Assembly: GCA_026874595.1 (NCBI GenBank)
Contig: CM049318.1
Coordinates: 14,714,241-14,778,240 of the forward strand
Source: Sipunculus nudus
Taxonomy: Eukaryota > Annelida > Sipuncula > Golfingiida > Sipunculidae
Direction: 5' to 3'
DNA: 64,000 nucleotides
The notes under the pieces are model-generated. The model made no database searches. It was not told the DNA's origin and saw only the letters and a program-made list of their open reading frames with translations. The position numbers and the translations under genes were made by a program. Positions 53,340-63,014 of the stretch are shown piece after piece; within the stretch, counting starts at the first letter, position 1, and each line of letters begins with the position of its first letter.

Positions 53340-53700
53340 GCACTGTCTCTCTCTTACTCTCTCTCTCTATCTCTCTGTCTGTTTTCTCTCTATCTGTCTC
53401 TATCTCTCTGTCGCTTTTTCTCTCTTTCTGTGTCTCCCTCTCTGTCTCTGTCTGTCCGTCTGTCTCTCTCTGTCTCTCTTTCTCTGTCTTTCTCTCTCTT
53501 CTACATGTCTTTCTTTTTTTCTCTCTCTCTCTCTGTCTCTCTCTGCCTGTCTCTCTCTCTTACTTACTCTCACTCTCTGTCTGTCTGTCTGTTTGTCAGT
53601 CTCTCTCTCTTCGGCCTGTCTCTCTGTCCCTGTCTGTTTGTCTGTCTCTCCTTTTTTTCTCTCTCTACTTGTCCCGCTCTCTGTCTGTTTGTCTCTCTGT
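53340..53700 (+). repeat. (TCTC/TGTC)n pyrimidine microsatellite
   Basis: About 360 bp of almost pure pyrimidine on the + strand, built from TCTC, TGTC and TTTC steps. It creates long Leu/Ser/Cys-rich open frames that are artefacts of composition. Confidence 0.95.
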
Positions 53701-55330
53701 AGAGACCAAATACATTAAAAGTCTGTGTAAGGTAACGTGTGCTTCAGTAGCATTACAACAAGTGAAGATTAAAGTGAACAATAAACGGTTGCCTTTATGG
53801 GCGGAAACAATATCTTAGAAAAGGCGGGGGGGGGGGGGGGGGGGGGGGTCAGCACCCTGACACAGGTAAACAAGTATGCCGGAGTGTTAGTACATTTTAT
53901 ACATAACTCCCGCATTCAGGGGTATACTTGAAGGAACCGTGTCAGACCCAAAATCTGGCGCTGCTTTTCTGTATAAAGCTTATATATTTCTATTTCCTTT
54001 TTCCCCCCTCCCGCCCCCTTTAAATCCATCCCTGATCAATATACATATAAATTAACATTTGCTTAAACATTTTCAATAAACTTCTATTACATTAACCTAG
54101 CTTTACATTATTACTGAGCCAAAAAACAGTAAATATTACATGTGGGGAACTTGTTTACATGATCCGACAAGGCTTTTTGTACAAACTGGTTTGTATCCAT
54201 AAAAATGCACCAGCACAGAATTTTGTCTCTTTGTGATTGACTGTAAACGAGCCAGATATTATACGTGTAGTTAGGTAGGCGCTGGTGCTACAATGGACCC
54301 AGGTTTGTGCATGATTATCTTATCTACATCTGAGATGACTATACAGTGATATACCGACCCGGAAAAGTCTTAAAGTTTTCTGAATAAACGCGATATTTTG
54401 TATGTAATATCGACATCTGACAAAGCTGGTCTTGGTGTCATAACACGCCAGCGATAAGTGATAAAATCTGTTTATCAGGCCTACAAGAAACATATATGAT
54501 AAGACACTGAAGCAGGCGGTGCCAGTATGAATATATCGTCTTACCGTATACTGATAGGCAAGTCATTTTATCTGTAACATGCACACGAACAGGGGTACAC
54601 TCCACGCGTTTACCTTAAATATGCATCACACATCTGGCAATCCAATTTGGACAGAACGTACACTTACACAAGGAAGTAAAGCTTTCTATAGTGTATGTAA
54701 ATACTTCGATGAGCATTAAATAGTCCACAGACACATTGGAAAAACAAGGAGGAATAAACGCCAGTATATTACACAACATACACACATAGAAACATGTCAA
54801 ACATTAAAGTAAATCCTGAACATTATTATTGGAATAGTTATATTTATAAAAAATAACTAAAATGTTCCATGATATCATTGGTAGTATCATTGGTAGTACC
54901 TCTTGTGTCCCTTTTGCAAAACCATGTTTCTTGGCGAGAAACCATAATGAACACTGATCCCCGCTATACATAGAAGTTTTATTTATGCTAGTTTTCACCT
55001 GGCTTGGTTCCGTAGCCTGTCTTGCTCTCCTCGCTGGACAACGTAGTAGCGCAAGGAAGGCTGGGACCCCTATTAGCCTGTAACGCAAGTTCTTAATATT
55101 TTTTTTTTTACCTGTTTTCCATTACAGGTTCTTGGGTGGAGTGTTTACCCAAGTTGGCTAAGCTTGGTCAAATCTGACCAAAGTGGTTCAGATCACACTA
55201 TTCGGCGTTAAGCGCCGGGACATTAATGAAACGGTAACCCTAACTTAATTACCAGTATGAGTGGTAACACTGGGACTTAATCTCAAGAAAATTTGACATT
55301 TGTTGTCTCCGTCGGCTCTCGTTTATAGCC
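53701..55330. other. Non-coding flank
   Basis: AT-rich sequence without a supported gene. It includes a G23 homopolymer at 53,826 to 53,848. Open frames on the minus strand at 54,615 to 54,800 and 54,804 to 55,088 show no domain, no sensible exon borders and no family resemblance. Confidence 0.6.
53826..53848 (+). repeat. G23 homopolymer
   Basis: An uninterrupted run of 23 G residues, the longest homopolymer in the window. Its true length is uncertain in any read-based assembly. Confidence 0.9.
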
Positions 55331-55337
55331 CGGCAAT

Positions 55338-55349
55338 GCATGCTGGGAA
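55338..55349 (+). promoter_or_regulatory. ZNF143-like promoter motif
   Basis: GCATGCTGGGAA reverse-complements to TTCCCAGCATGC, the core of the ZNF143/THAP11 element found near many animal transcription starts. It lies about 350 bp upstream of the receptor start codon, in a stretch with more CpG than its surroundings. A splice acceptor just before the coding start implies an upstream 5' UTR exon, which could begin near here. A single motif is weak evidence. Confidence 0.25.
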
Positions 55350-55684
55350 GGCTGATAGTGTCTATCCTATGGCGACTTATGAGGGAACCACATCTATCGG
55401 GTGATTTAAGATAATTTGAAAAGATCTTTGGAAAGATCACTCTGTTAATTAACATAGGTATCCCATTTGGGGTAGAGCCGAATTACAGGAATTACTCTCT
55501 CTTACATTCATCCAGACCCAATTCCTTTTAATGGAAGCTGATGTTCGGGCAGGATGCCTATAGGGATTAGGGACCCAGCTGGTGTTTACTTAACAAATCT
55601 AAGCGTTCAAGTCTATAGAAGGATGTTTTTATTAATAAACGTTTGATTTCGTATTTTTAGGGACTGCAGTGTACCGGTTTTACC

Positions 55685-55825
55685 ATGGCCATAGAAACAA
55701 GCTTAGCGTCACTTCTGTGTATTTTGACATGCGTTGCCATGCTGCGAGGACGGCGGGCCCACGGCTTGCCTGTCCCTCCAATGCGGATCAATTGGACACT
55801 TCCGGTGGAATGTGACTTTGCCAGC
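55685..55825 (+). CDS. Coding exon 1: signal peptide and N-terminus
   Basis: The start codon has a strong context (ACCATGG). An acceptor-like TATTTTTAG ends at 55,660, so the exon probably begins at 55,661 with 24 bases of 5' UTR. It encodes 47 residues. A hydrophobic core, LASLLCILTCVAML, followed by RGRRAHG looks like a secretion signal with cleavage near residue 27. The mature part holds an NWT glycosylation sequon and CDFAS. The donor GTAGGT follows codon 47 in phase 0. An alternative donor four bases later (GTATAT) would put exon 2 in a frame reading GPFTIQ and is less likely. Confidence 0.55.
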
Positions 55826-56562
55826 GTAGGTATATCAGACTTAGGTTTTATCTGTTTATCACCTGTGTCTCCCTTATAAATGCATGAAGGAATAACGAAG
55901 TTTTAGTGAAAGAATTAATGAAAAAATCACAATAACGAGTGCATCAATGAAGGATTCGATTGTGAATATGTTAAGAATAATTAATAAACGAACGGATGGG
56001 TTTGTGAATAAATGAAAAATGAATGATAATGAATCAGAAAGTGGACTGTTGAAAGAAAAGGATGATTGAACGAATTAAATGATAAATCAGTCAGTTGAAA
56101 TTACTGGGCTACAAATACCAAGTGATTGAAAGAATTTAGAATTATGAGAGGAAAGAATTGATGAGCAATAGATGTGATATTATATTAATGAATATAAATA
56201 TGTAATATTATATAAATGGAATATTATATGAATATTTCACTGTGGTAATCCTTAGATCATTACATCGTACCATTCCAACTTTCGTTATATCCAGTATTGT
56301 CTCTACAAGTAAGTCTCAACAGCTAAGAATTTTAGAAGTCAAGAGGCATATTTTTTACACACTTGCTTATAGAAATGCGTACAAAAAAGGGGGAAACTTT
56401 AACCTAATTTTACATGGCGAGAATTTATTAAAGAATATCACAAATGATAAACTTAATGTAAGGTAGGGAATAAAGTGAAACCTGGAAACCCATCCTTTCT
56501 TTTATTAATCCCTGAGCATTAATTGATTTAGTTGATTGTCACATTATTCATCTTTTCTCCAG
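55826..56562 (+). other. Intron 1, AT-rich
   Basis: The first part (about 55,880 to 56,060) is enriched in degenerate GAAT/AATGAA steps. Around 56,180 to 56,240 it is AT-only low complexity. An open frame at 56,242 to 56,466 shows no family resemblance. Confidence 0.4.
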
Positions 56563-56593
56563 GACCCTTTACAATACAGGTTCAACATCAACA
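56563..56593 (+). CDS. Coding exon 2 (31-bp mini-exon)
   Basis: A strong acceptor, TCTTTTCTCCAG, precedes GACCC, and a consensus donor GTAAGT follows. The exon encodes DPLQYRFNIN plus one base (phase 1). Its phase fits both exon 1 and exon 3, which supports it despite its small size. The alternating hydrophobic pattern fits a beta strand near the start of the ectodomain. Confidence 0.5.
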
Positions 56594-56975
56594 GTAAGTA
56601 TATATGCTTTATACCTAAAACTTAATATATATATATCTTATACTTAATAAGCATTTCACAAAGTACATTGTAGTCAGATTTGAAAACATTATATTACCCT
56701 ATTCACTCATCTGAACATCGGCTCTTTGCAATTGCTTAAACCGGTCATGATATCAGGAAAATTCAAAAGTTTATTTCATGGTATTTTAATCGTCCTTTAT
56801 TAGGAACATTTTGTTTTTTTTTAGTTCGTTCGGATTATTTAGAATGTACTGTATACTGTGTATATTGCCAAGTGGTCTATATTTTCGACTTTTGTACTTC
56901 AGACTTTTGTAGACTCACATCATTGTCGCATAAATGGAACTCAATTCCCCATTATTTAAACCCAGTATTCCCTTC

Positions 56976-56976
<1 letters not shown>

Positions 56977-57050
<74 letters not shown>
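56977..57050 (+). repeat. (TA)n microsatellite in intron 2
   Basis: About 37 uninterrupted TA units. Confidence 0.95.
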
Positions 57051-57051
<1 letters not shown>

Positions 57052-57562
57052 CGTGTAATAACGTTAACATTTATGCGTAGAGGTGATGCTAGGATTAGCG
57101 AACCCTATGTCCTTCAGAAAAAAAAGTCAGCTGAGACTAGTGTGCCTCATTGACACTAGGTGGCAGTACCTGTATGTACTGTAACTCTGCCCTGGTGTTT
57201 AACTTGGTCAAGAGATGGATGGCAGGGGTGAATGCTAATTAGATTCATTTGACCAGCCTCAATGTGATGGTAAAAGAGATTGCCATAACAGCAGTCTTGG
57301 TAAAACCTCCATGATAGAAGGTTTCAACAGGGAAACTTTTCCTCAAGGGAACTATATACACGAAAATAAATAACTACACAAGTTATCATAGAAATGTGGA
57401 CGGGACTGTGGAATATATGCTCGTCAGAAATTAGAATTATTACAAAATTCAACGTCTTAACTGGTGCTTTTTTTTTATATAAGTTGTATAATCTTAAAAT
57501 AAATTACACATTGGACAAGGAGATATTCTATTTGCTCTGATTTTGTGTTATGAAACTTGTAG

Positions 57563-57697
57563 TGCAAGTGTGCCGCATCGTCCCCATATATAACGGAACG
57601 AAATATCCGTCCGCACCATCGAATTTGGAGGTAGCCCAGAGCTCAACAGCTGGAAGATTCAATGAGGTAATCCTACAGTGGAAAGCGCCACAGTACA
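57563..57697 (+). CDS. Coding exon 3: first half of fibronectin III-like domain
   Basis: This 135-bp exon lies between an acceptor (AACTTGTAG) and a consensus donor (ACA then GTAAGT). It reads MQVCRIVPIYNGTKYPSAPS, then NLEVAQ and, further on, VILQWKAPQY. The APSNLEV start, central Trp in ILQW and following AP are the hallmark of a fibronectin III domain's A to C strands. NGT is a glycosylation sequon. It starts by completing a split codon (phase 1) and ends in phase 1, matching exons 2 and 4. Confidence 0.65.
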
Positions 57698-58285
57698 GTA
57701 AGTTATAGCCAGAAGTCTGGACTCGACGCAAGACCTGTCTGTGTTTAGGCTTGTAGTACGCTTCTCACGCAACGTTTGTACAGTTCGTGTAACCACTGCT
57801 AGTAGGGCAAGGTTATGTGGGGAGGAACACCAGGGTGCGTACGGAACCCTTTCTGGCGTATGGCCTAGAATAAGACAAATGAGAGGTTGTATCCCGTTGT
57901 AATCAAATCAACGAGTGCTGGTCTCGCATGTCGTGGGCTTGTAGAAACTCTTTAAAAGAGAAAACTAAACAACACAGAAATTCGAGAAAATCTTAGTTGT
58001 CGCTTAAGTCAGCCGAGTCATTGTTTTTGAAAAACACTTGACGAATTTTTATATTTTTTTTTATCCGGCTATATGAATCCTTATCTCAATTTTGCTATAT
58101 GCAACAAGGCTTGCCATTTCTCCGAGAACGCTACATATTTAAGCTGTTACTTTTACAGATTTCCTTAGGCAATTGAGAACTACTATTTAACAATTACTTG
58201 GTATATCTTTCACTATTCACAGAGACTTTGAAATATGCGAACATTAAAACAAAATGACATTTTTCGCTTTTTTTTCCGTTCCCAG

Positions 58286-58419
58286 GAACAGAACAGCTGC
58301 GTGGGTTTCAGCTGGAAGTCATAAAGCTAAGGGGTGTGTACGTGAACCTGGTGACCTGTGTCACGTGGTTGGTTGACAAAGAGACATGGCTGTCACTTCC
58401 GGCGGGTAGACTGCCCCTG
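58286..58419 (+). CDS. Coding exon 4: second half of fibronectin III-like domain
   Basis: A pyrimidine tract ending in TTCCCAG precedes this 134-bp exon and GTGAGA follows it. It continues the domain with TEQLRGFQLEVIKL, then YVNLVTCVTWLVDKETW and LSLPAGRLPL. In IL-17 receptors the segment after the ILW/LQW strand is LKGF/LRGF followed by a strand of the V-I-L-E type, and the match here in order and spacing is the main basis for the family call. The exon ends in phase 0. The usual closing strands (a Y-x-V-x-V pattern followed by Pro) were not found in the following intron. Confidence 0.65.
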
Positions 58420-58726
58420 GTGAGATTGAGTCTTCTACCTATACAATTAATATTTATCATATTTAAAATGACGCAGTTCTTTGTTTGCATACTGCGCAGA
58501 CTCGGACTCACCAGAAAACGACGCTGCTGTTTAGGGATAGCTGGAGTCAAAATCTGATCCCACAATGCACCGGGGCTTCTAAAATCACCAGCGCCGAGGG
58601 CATGAATGTAGTGAAGAGGACAATGTAGTCCGTTCAATGTGTAGGATAAGAATTGTTTCAAGACAAATTTAATAAACACGGGTGTTACTGTGGTAAGACT
58701 GAACAGAATAAGTTCTTTCTTGTTAG

Positions 58727-58762
58727 GTACCGCATGTGAAATTTAAACAGATGTTTCCTTGA
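58727..58762 (+). CDS. Possible alternative terminal exon
   Basis: A very good acceptor, TTCTTTCTTGTTAG, lies 307 bp after exon 4. In the phase set by exon 4, the sequence reads VPHVKFKQMFP and then TGA. If used, the protein would end here without a stalk or membrane helix, giving a secreted ectodomain of about 158 residues. It could instead be the decayed start of the exon that once completed the fibronectin domain. Support is only the splice site and phase. Confidence 0.25.
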   Translation, partial: VPHVKFKQMFP

Positions 58763-58985
58763 AATCTATCAAATTTTCATTTTAAAGTTTGACAGTTGAG
58801 ACAAGTACCCCAGGTCGTCCCACTGTGCCGAAATATTTCGAATAGATATTCCCTCTGGCGGGAGGGTGCTTTATTTGGTAATAGGAGGCTAGACACGACT
58901 GTTGGTGTTTTCTCAATCCACCATTGCTCCTCACTGACATAATCTTGACAGAAACAGTCAGGGCAAAATGGAACACACTGAATAT

Positions 58986-58999
58986 GGGGGGGGGGGGGG
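58986..58999 (+). repeat. G14 tract
   Basis: A run of 14 G residues about 100 bp upstream of the LINE. Confidence 0.85.
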
Positions 59000-59112
59000 T
59001 AATGTTTAAACAAAGTAACTAGAAATCTGTGTCCCTATGGATACATGCCTCCTCCATGGGAGCACAAGTTTAAAAAAAGCCCTGCGAACACACTGGACAC
59101 TACCGCTCCGAG

Positions 59113-59895
59113 GTGATTGACGTTAACAGGCGCGAGGTGAACAGGGCCACAGTCATGAGGCGGGACCACTCATATTTTTGGCCTTTATTCCCAGGCAAAA
59201 CACTTGTGACCTCGCGCAAGATCCGAGCGATTTCGCTTCATGAATTGCGGTCTGATATTAAGAATCTGCAGAACTGGGTCAGTCAGCCTGTCTTGACCTG
59301 GACTCTCTCGTTGTCATGTACAATGAGGGGCTCAGACATGCTCTTTACCGCTGTGCACCGTCTGTCACTAGAAGGCTGAGGGATAGACCTGCGGGCCCGT
59401 GGTTGTCTGATGACATCAGAGTTGCTGGCCGTAAACGGAGGCAAGCGGAAAGACGCTGGCGACGTTCAGGACTATCTGTCCATCGTGAAATCTTCGTCAG
59501 AGAGAAAGCCGTAGTGAAAACAGCCATTTATGAGGCCAAGGTACAATTCTACATGGATAAGATTGACTCCAGTTCGTCATCAAAACAGCTGTTTTCTGTG
59601 TTTGGTGAGCCTCAGGGCAAGTACCGGTTAAAACCTCTGCCAGCTGATATACATCGCTGTAATCTTTCGAAACGTTTCTGTGATTTTTTTTCTGCCAAAA
59701 TTGAACGTATCCTCCATGAACATGACGCTTGTGTATGTGATTTGGATGTTTATGATGGCCCTTCTTTGTCCTGGTTTACACCAGTGACTGATCAGGAGAT
59801 ACATGACCTCATGATGTCATCACCAAAAAAAGCTGTATATTTGATCCATTCCCAACTGCCCATCTTAAGGAATAAAAAGATGACCTTAGTCCATT
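59113..59895 (+). pseudogene. LINE ORF2 linker region (frameshifted)
   Basis: The frame from 59,113 carries SRKIRAISLHELRSDI. Near 59,316 the match moves to another frame, with PWLSDDIRVAGRKRRQAERR, then WRRSGLSVHREIF and EAKVQFYMDKI, the basic region that links endonuclease and reverse transcriptase in L2/CR1-type elements. After SPKKAVYLIHSQLPI the frame degrades again and stops at about 59,895. Confidence 0.75.
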
Positions 59896-59937
59896 GATTT
59901 CATTCATTACAAATGTCTCTCTGTCATGAGGTATAGT

Positions 59938-61345
59938 CGCATCTCAATTTAAAGAGGCTGTTGTGACCCCACTTTTGAAGAAGCCGGGATTAGATCCGAA
60001 AGACCTTAAGTATTTTAGGCCAGTTTCAAACTTTCCCTTCGTTTCTAAATTCCTTGAGAAGACTGTTTTAAAGAGGTTACAATGTCATGTTTATGAAAAT
60101 AGCTTAATGGAAAGCCATCAGTCCGCGTAAAGAAGGCACCACAGAACAGAGACCGCCGTACTGAGTGTCATGGATGGTCTGCTGATGGCGGCAGACGAGA
60201 GACGGGTTTCTCTCCTAGCATTGTTGGACCTCAGTGCAGCGTTTGACAAGCTTGACCATTCGATTTTGCTTAAAAGACTAGAAATAACCTTTGGTAATCA
60301 TAACATCTTTCTTTCATGGTTTACTTCATACCTCGCCAATCGTTCCCAAGCTATTATTGTCGATGGTAGGAAATCAGTCCCATGTACTTTGTTGTACGGG
60401 GTTCCCCAGGGATCTGTGTTAGGACCTTTATTGTTCACTTAATATTCACAAACCCTATCTCACAAAATAAATGCACATGATTGTTCTTTTCATATGTATG
60501 CTGATAACACTGAACTGTCAAAAATTAGCCAACCAGCTGAGTTCAGGTCTGTCCAGTTTAGTATACAAGCTTGTCTTGAGGATGTACTATCATGGATGAC
60601 CAGCAACAAAATTAAATTGAATACTGAAAAGACTGAAATTATACCTGTCCGATCTAAGCCCCTGCTAAGGATGACTTACAGTGAGTCCATTAGCACTGGG
60701 GGCTGCACTGTTCCTTTTCAAAATTCAGTGAAGTATTTAGGTGTTAAGATTGATCGTAATTTTTCAATGCATGAATATATTAGTAGTATATGTCGTGCGG
60801 CCTTTCTCGAGCTCCGCTCCATAGCTTCCAACCGGCGTTTCCTCTCTACTAATTTGTGCTGTCGGCTCATTTGTGCCACAGTAATATCTCGCCTGGATTA
60901 CTGTAATTCAGTTCTTGCTGGGTTACCGGATGAGCAAGTCTCCCGGCTACAGATGGTCCAGAATAATGCTGCGCGTCTCATTCTTAAGAAGCGTAAGACC
61001 GACCACGTCATGCCGCTGCTCAAACAGCTCCATTGGCGTCCCGTCAAGTATTGCGTACAATAAAAAATTGCTTTTATGTTTACCGCCATTCTGATGGCTC
61101 ACTATAATCATATTTGTCTGAAAAAAAAAATAATAACCTATTGTTCTTGGCGTACGCTGCGCTCGACTGGCAGCAATCTTCTTAAAGTACCAAAGTGTAA
61201 TATGAAAGTCCGTGAACGTTCCATCCGTTTCATAGCACAAAACGTCTGGAATTTACTTCCTATTACACTGAGAAAATCTCCGACTCTTGTATCATTTAAA
61301 ACTAATATAAAGAAGTATCTCTTTCGGCAAGCTTTTGGTGATTAA
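59938..61345 (+). pseudogene. LINE reverse transcriptase (inactive)
   Basis: The frame begins ASQFKEAVVTPLLKKPGLDP, then FRPVSNFPFVSKFLEKTV. It has motif A LLALLDLSAAFDKLDH, motif B GVPQGSVLGPLLF, and motif C at 60,497 reading YADN where YADD is expected, which removes one catalytic Asp. In-frame TAA codons lie at 60,128 and 60,440. After LKQLHWRPVKYCVQ a stop and a deletion shift the frame for the last 90 codons, which end at 61,345. These breaks show it cannot make a working enzyme. Confidence 0.85.
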
Positions 61346-61408
61346 TATGCACCATTTTATTTTTTCTTTGGTCAGGCACAGGGAGTAGATTTCGATGAAA
61401 TTGTGTGT

Positions 61409-61450
61409 GGGCAAGGGTGTGTGTGTGTGTGTGTGTCTGTGTGTGTGTGT
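61409..61450 (+). repeat. (TG)n microsatellite
   Basis: TG units broken by one CTG step, lying in the 3' UTR of the LINE. A shorter TG run occurs at about 61,520 to 61,531. Confidence 0.9.
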
Positions 61451-61882
61451 GAATTGCGCTGTGAGTCCAACCATCGGAGAATTGGCGTTTTATAAATATT
61501 ACATAGTATTATTATACATATGTGTGTGTGTGCCAGTCTTTCCCGCCACACAGGAAGAAACATTGACGCCACTGCAAGTGATCGTACATTTATGAATATT
61601 CGTCGATGACGCTGCTAGAAGATGCTGGATGAACACCAAAATAAAAAAAAAAATTCTTCCTAGGCCCATTCCAACAATGCCTTGAGATTCCGTTCATAAT
61701 TGTACGAGTTATGTTGTGAACAATCGCGTAAAGACACACACACGAACATGAATGATTGTATACTCTCTTGGCGGAGACAAGAAAACAATAGGCACTTTTT
61801 GATTGTCCTATTTTTTATGAACGGGTATACATGTATCATATATATATATTGTCATGCTATAGGTCCGTTTTTGGTTCGGGAG

Positions 61883-62013
61883 GCTGCTTCTAATGCCAGG
61901 CAGGTACTTCATACGACTGAAAAGTTTCCCGGAAACACCACCTGCGCTCCAGCCAAACAGTGTACACCACACAATAAACGTCACCACAAACAAACGTCAC
62001 TTGTCACTTCCGG
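61883..62013 (+). CDS. Coding exon 5: stalk
   Basis: An open frame ending at a consensus donor (GG then GTAAGT) encodes AASNARQVLHTTEKFPGNTT, then CAPAKQC and a His/Lys-rich stretch ending LVTSG. It has two Cys and an NTT sequon, fitting an extracellular stalk. The acceptor chosen (GGTTCGGGAG) gives phase 0, as exon 4 requires. An acceptor at GCTATAG, 20 bases earlier, is stronger but out of phase with exon 4. If that one is real, an exon is missing between 58,420 and 61,860. Confidence 0.4.
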
Positions 62014-62193
62014 GTAAGTTTTTTTATTCAGTTTCATATTTGGACTATTCTGATTTCTTTTCATAGATCTTACATTCCGTGTCTGCCTCAATACAACGTT
62101 GTTTAACTCGTATGGATTGCAGTCCTTAATTTATATACTACACCTCCACCTAACAGTTGAGCACTTTAATCCTGTGTAGTTTTCCACAAACCT

Positions 62194-62198
<5 letters not shown>

Positions 62199-62251
<53 letters not shown>
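62199..62251 (+). repeat. (AT)n microsatellite in intron 5
   Basis: About 26 AT units between exons 5 and 6. Confidence 0.95.
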
Positions 62252-62255
<4 letters not shown>

Positions 62256-62446
62256 TAATTTAAGTTCTGTCTTTAATCTAGTATATTCAATCCCGTCGTT
62301 TATCCATATGAGACCTTGATATCTAACTTCAGAAGTTATCCTTCTCAAACCATTTTTATATGTATTTACTATTTACTTGCATAATTTTTATGCTTTGTAT
62401 GTAATATGTAATGAAGTACACTGAAATCTATGTAATTAGACCACCC

Positions 62447-62606
62447 GTGGAGCTGGCCAAAAGTAGTCTTTATTCACGGGTGCTCTTATTAGACAGGTAT
62501 GTATAAACAAATGTGATAGCTTTCAGTACACTTAAGGGTGGTCTCAATAGACAGGTGGTTTAATTAGACAGGTGGTTTATTAGACAGGTGGTTTTATTAG
62601 ATAGGT
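62447..62606 (+). repeat. Short inverted repeat with a 17-bp tandem repeat
   Basis: AGACCACCC at about 62,447 and GGGTGGTCT at about 62,535 form a 9-bp inverted repeat. The right arm runs into four units of the type TTAGACAGGTGGTTTAA, period about 17 bp. It may be the remnant of a small non-autonomous element. Confidence 0.5.
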
Positions 62607-62731
62607 GGTTTTTCAGAGGTAGTGTATACGCGGTGAAGAATGTTAAAAATTAAATCCTAAATACACGCTGCGGTTCAATATATTTATGATTTCTTGTATT
62701 TTATCAAAGGGCAGAATGCATACCTTCAAAG

Positions 62732-63014
62732 CCCAGCTTTGAAGAGTGTGAACTGCTCAGTCAGGACAACCACGGCAGTCAGCACAACCACGGCAGTCAG
62801 CACAACCACGGGTCCGGGAGGTTCCAGTCATATCATTCCAGCAGCGGTTCTGGGGACTGTCGGAGCTTTACTTCTACTAACTGTACTGGCTGCATTTTTT
62901 ACTAAAAGAAAACTCTCTCCTAAGAAGTCAAAGAAAGGCAAGAAAGACATCCTGCGTCCATCATATCATATCTTACATTTAATTATTCAAAACGATACGT
63001 ACCCCTTTCATTAG
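62732..63014 (+). CDS. Coding exon 6: Thr-rich stalk, transmembrane helix, basic tail
   Basis: The frame gives PALKSVNCSV, then RTTTAVSTTTAVSTTT built from an 18-bp tandem repeat (a mucin-like spacer). The helix IIPAAVLGTVGALLLL continues as TVLAAFF, and TKRKLSPKKSKKGKK acts as a stop-transfer signal, giving type I topology. The stop is TAG at 63,012. The acceptor at 62,731 gives the phase needed by exon 5; CAAAG at 62,709 is an alternative. The 37-residue tail lacks a signalling domain. A GC-type donor (AAAG then GCAAGA) near 62,936 could instead splice to later exons. Confidence 0.55.

Larger units (their letters stand above)
59100..61517 (+). mobile_element. L2/CR1-like LINE, 5'-truncated and dead
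   Basis: This is a non-LTR retrotransposon copy in the same orientation as the host gene, within the intron between exons 4 and 5. The 5' end starts in the linker after the endonuclease (SRKIRAISLHELRSDI), so the endonuclease is missing. The reverse transcriptase follows, then a C-terminal region ending SPTLVSFKTNIKKYLFRQAF. The 3' tail contains TGCGCTGTGAG and ATTGGCGTTTTATAAATATT then short ATT units, the usual ending of L2/CR1-type elements, so the 3' end is near 61,517. A TG microsatellite interrupts the 3' UTR at about 61,409 to 61,450. No target-site duplication was identified. Confidence 0.8.
55661..63014 (+). other. Gene span: IL-17 receptor-like single-pass membrane protein
   Basis: Six exons (55661-55825, 56563-56593, 57563-57697, 58286-58419, 61883-62013, 62732-63014) join in frame to give about 284 residues. 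Residues 1-27 are a signal peptide, about 28-147 form a fibronectin III-like ectodomain, about 148-224 a Cys-containing and Thr-rich stalk, 225-247 a transmembrane helix, and 248-284 a Lys-rich tail. There are four N-glycosylation sequons: NWT, NGT, NTT and NCS. The ectodomain blocks VILQWKAP and EQLRGFQLEVIKL resemble the first fnIII domain of IL-17 receptors, IL17RD most closely from memory. Those receptors also have a second fnIII domain and a cytoplasmic SEFIR domain, neither found here. Exons 1-4 are the solid part; joining them to the stalk and membrane exons is inferred from matching phase and order. Confidence 0.5.

Noticed and set aside
53167-53718. Leu/Ser/Cys-rich protein frames
   Set aside because: Produced by the pyrimidine microsatellite; two overlapping frames look alike and neither has domains.
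54804-55088. Minus-strand open frame of 94 codons
   Set aside because: No signal peptide, domain or splice context; composition like the flank.
58308-58679. Minus-strand open frame of 123 codons
   Set aside because: Antisense to receptor exon 4, whose splice sites and domain pattern fit the + strand.
58777-59013. Minus-strand open frames near the G14 tract
   Set aside because: Two overlapping frames of low-information sequence with no motif.
61395-61595. Val/Cys repeat frame
   Set aside because: Translation of the TG microsatellite in the LINE 3' UTR.
62166-62348. Ile/Tyr repeat frames at TA microsatellites (also at 63,648 to 63,833)
   Set aside because: Translation of (TA)n, not protein coding.
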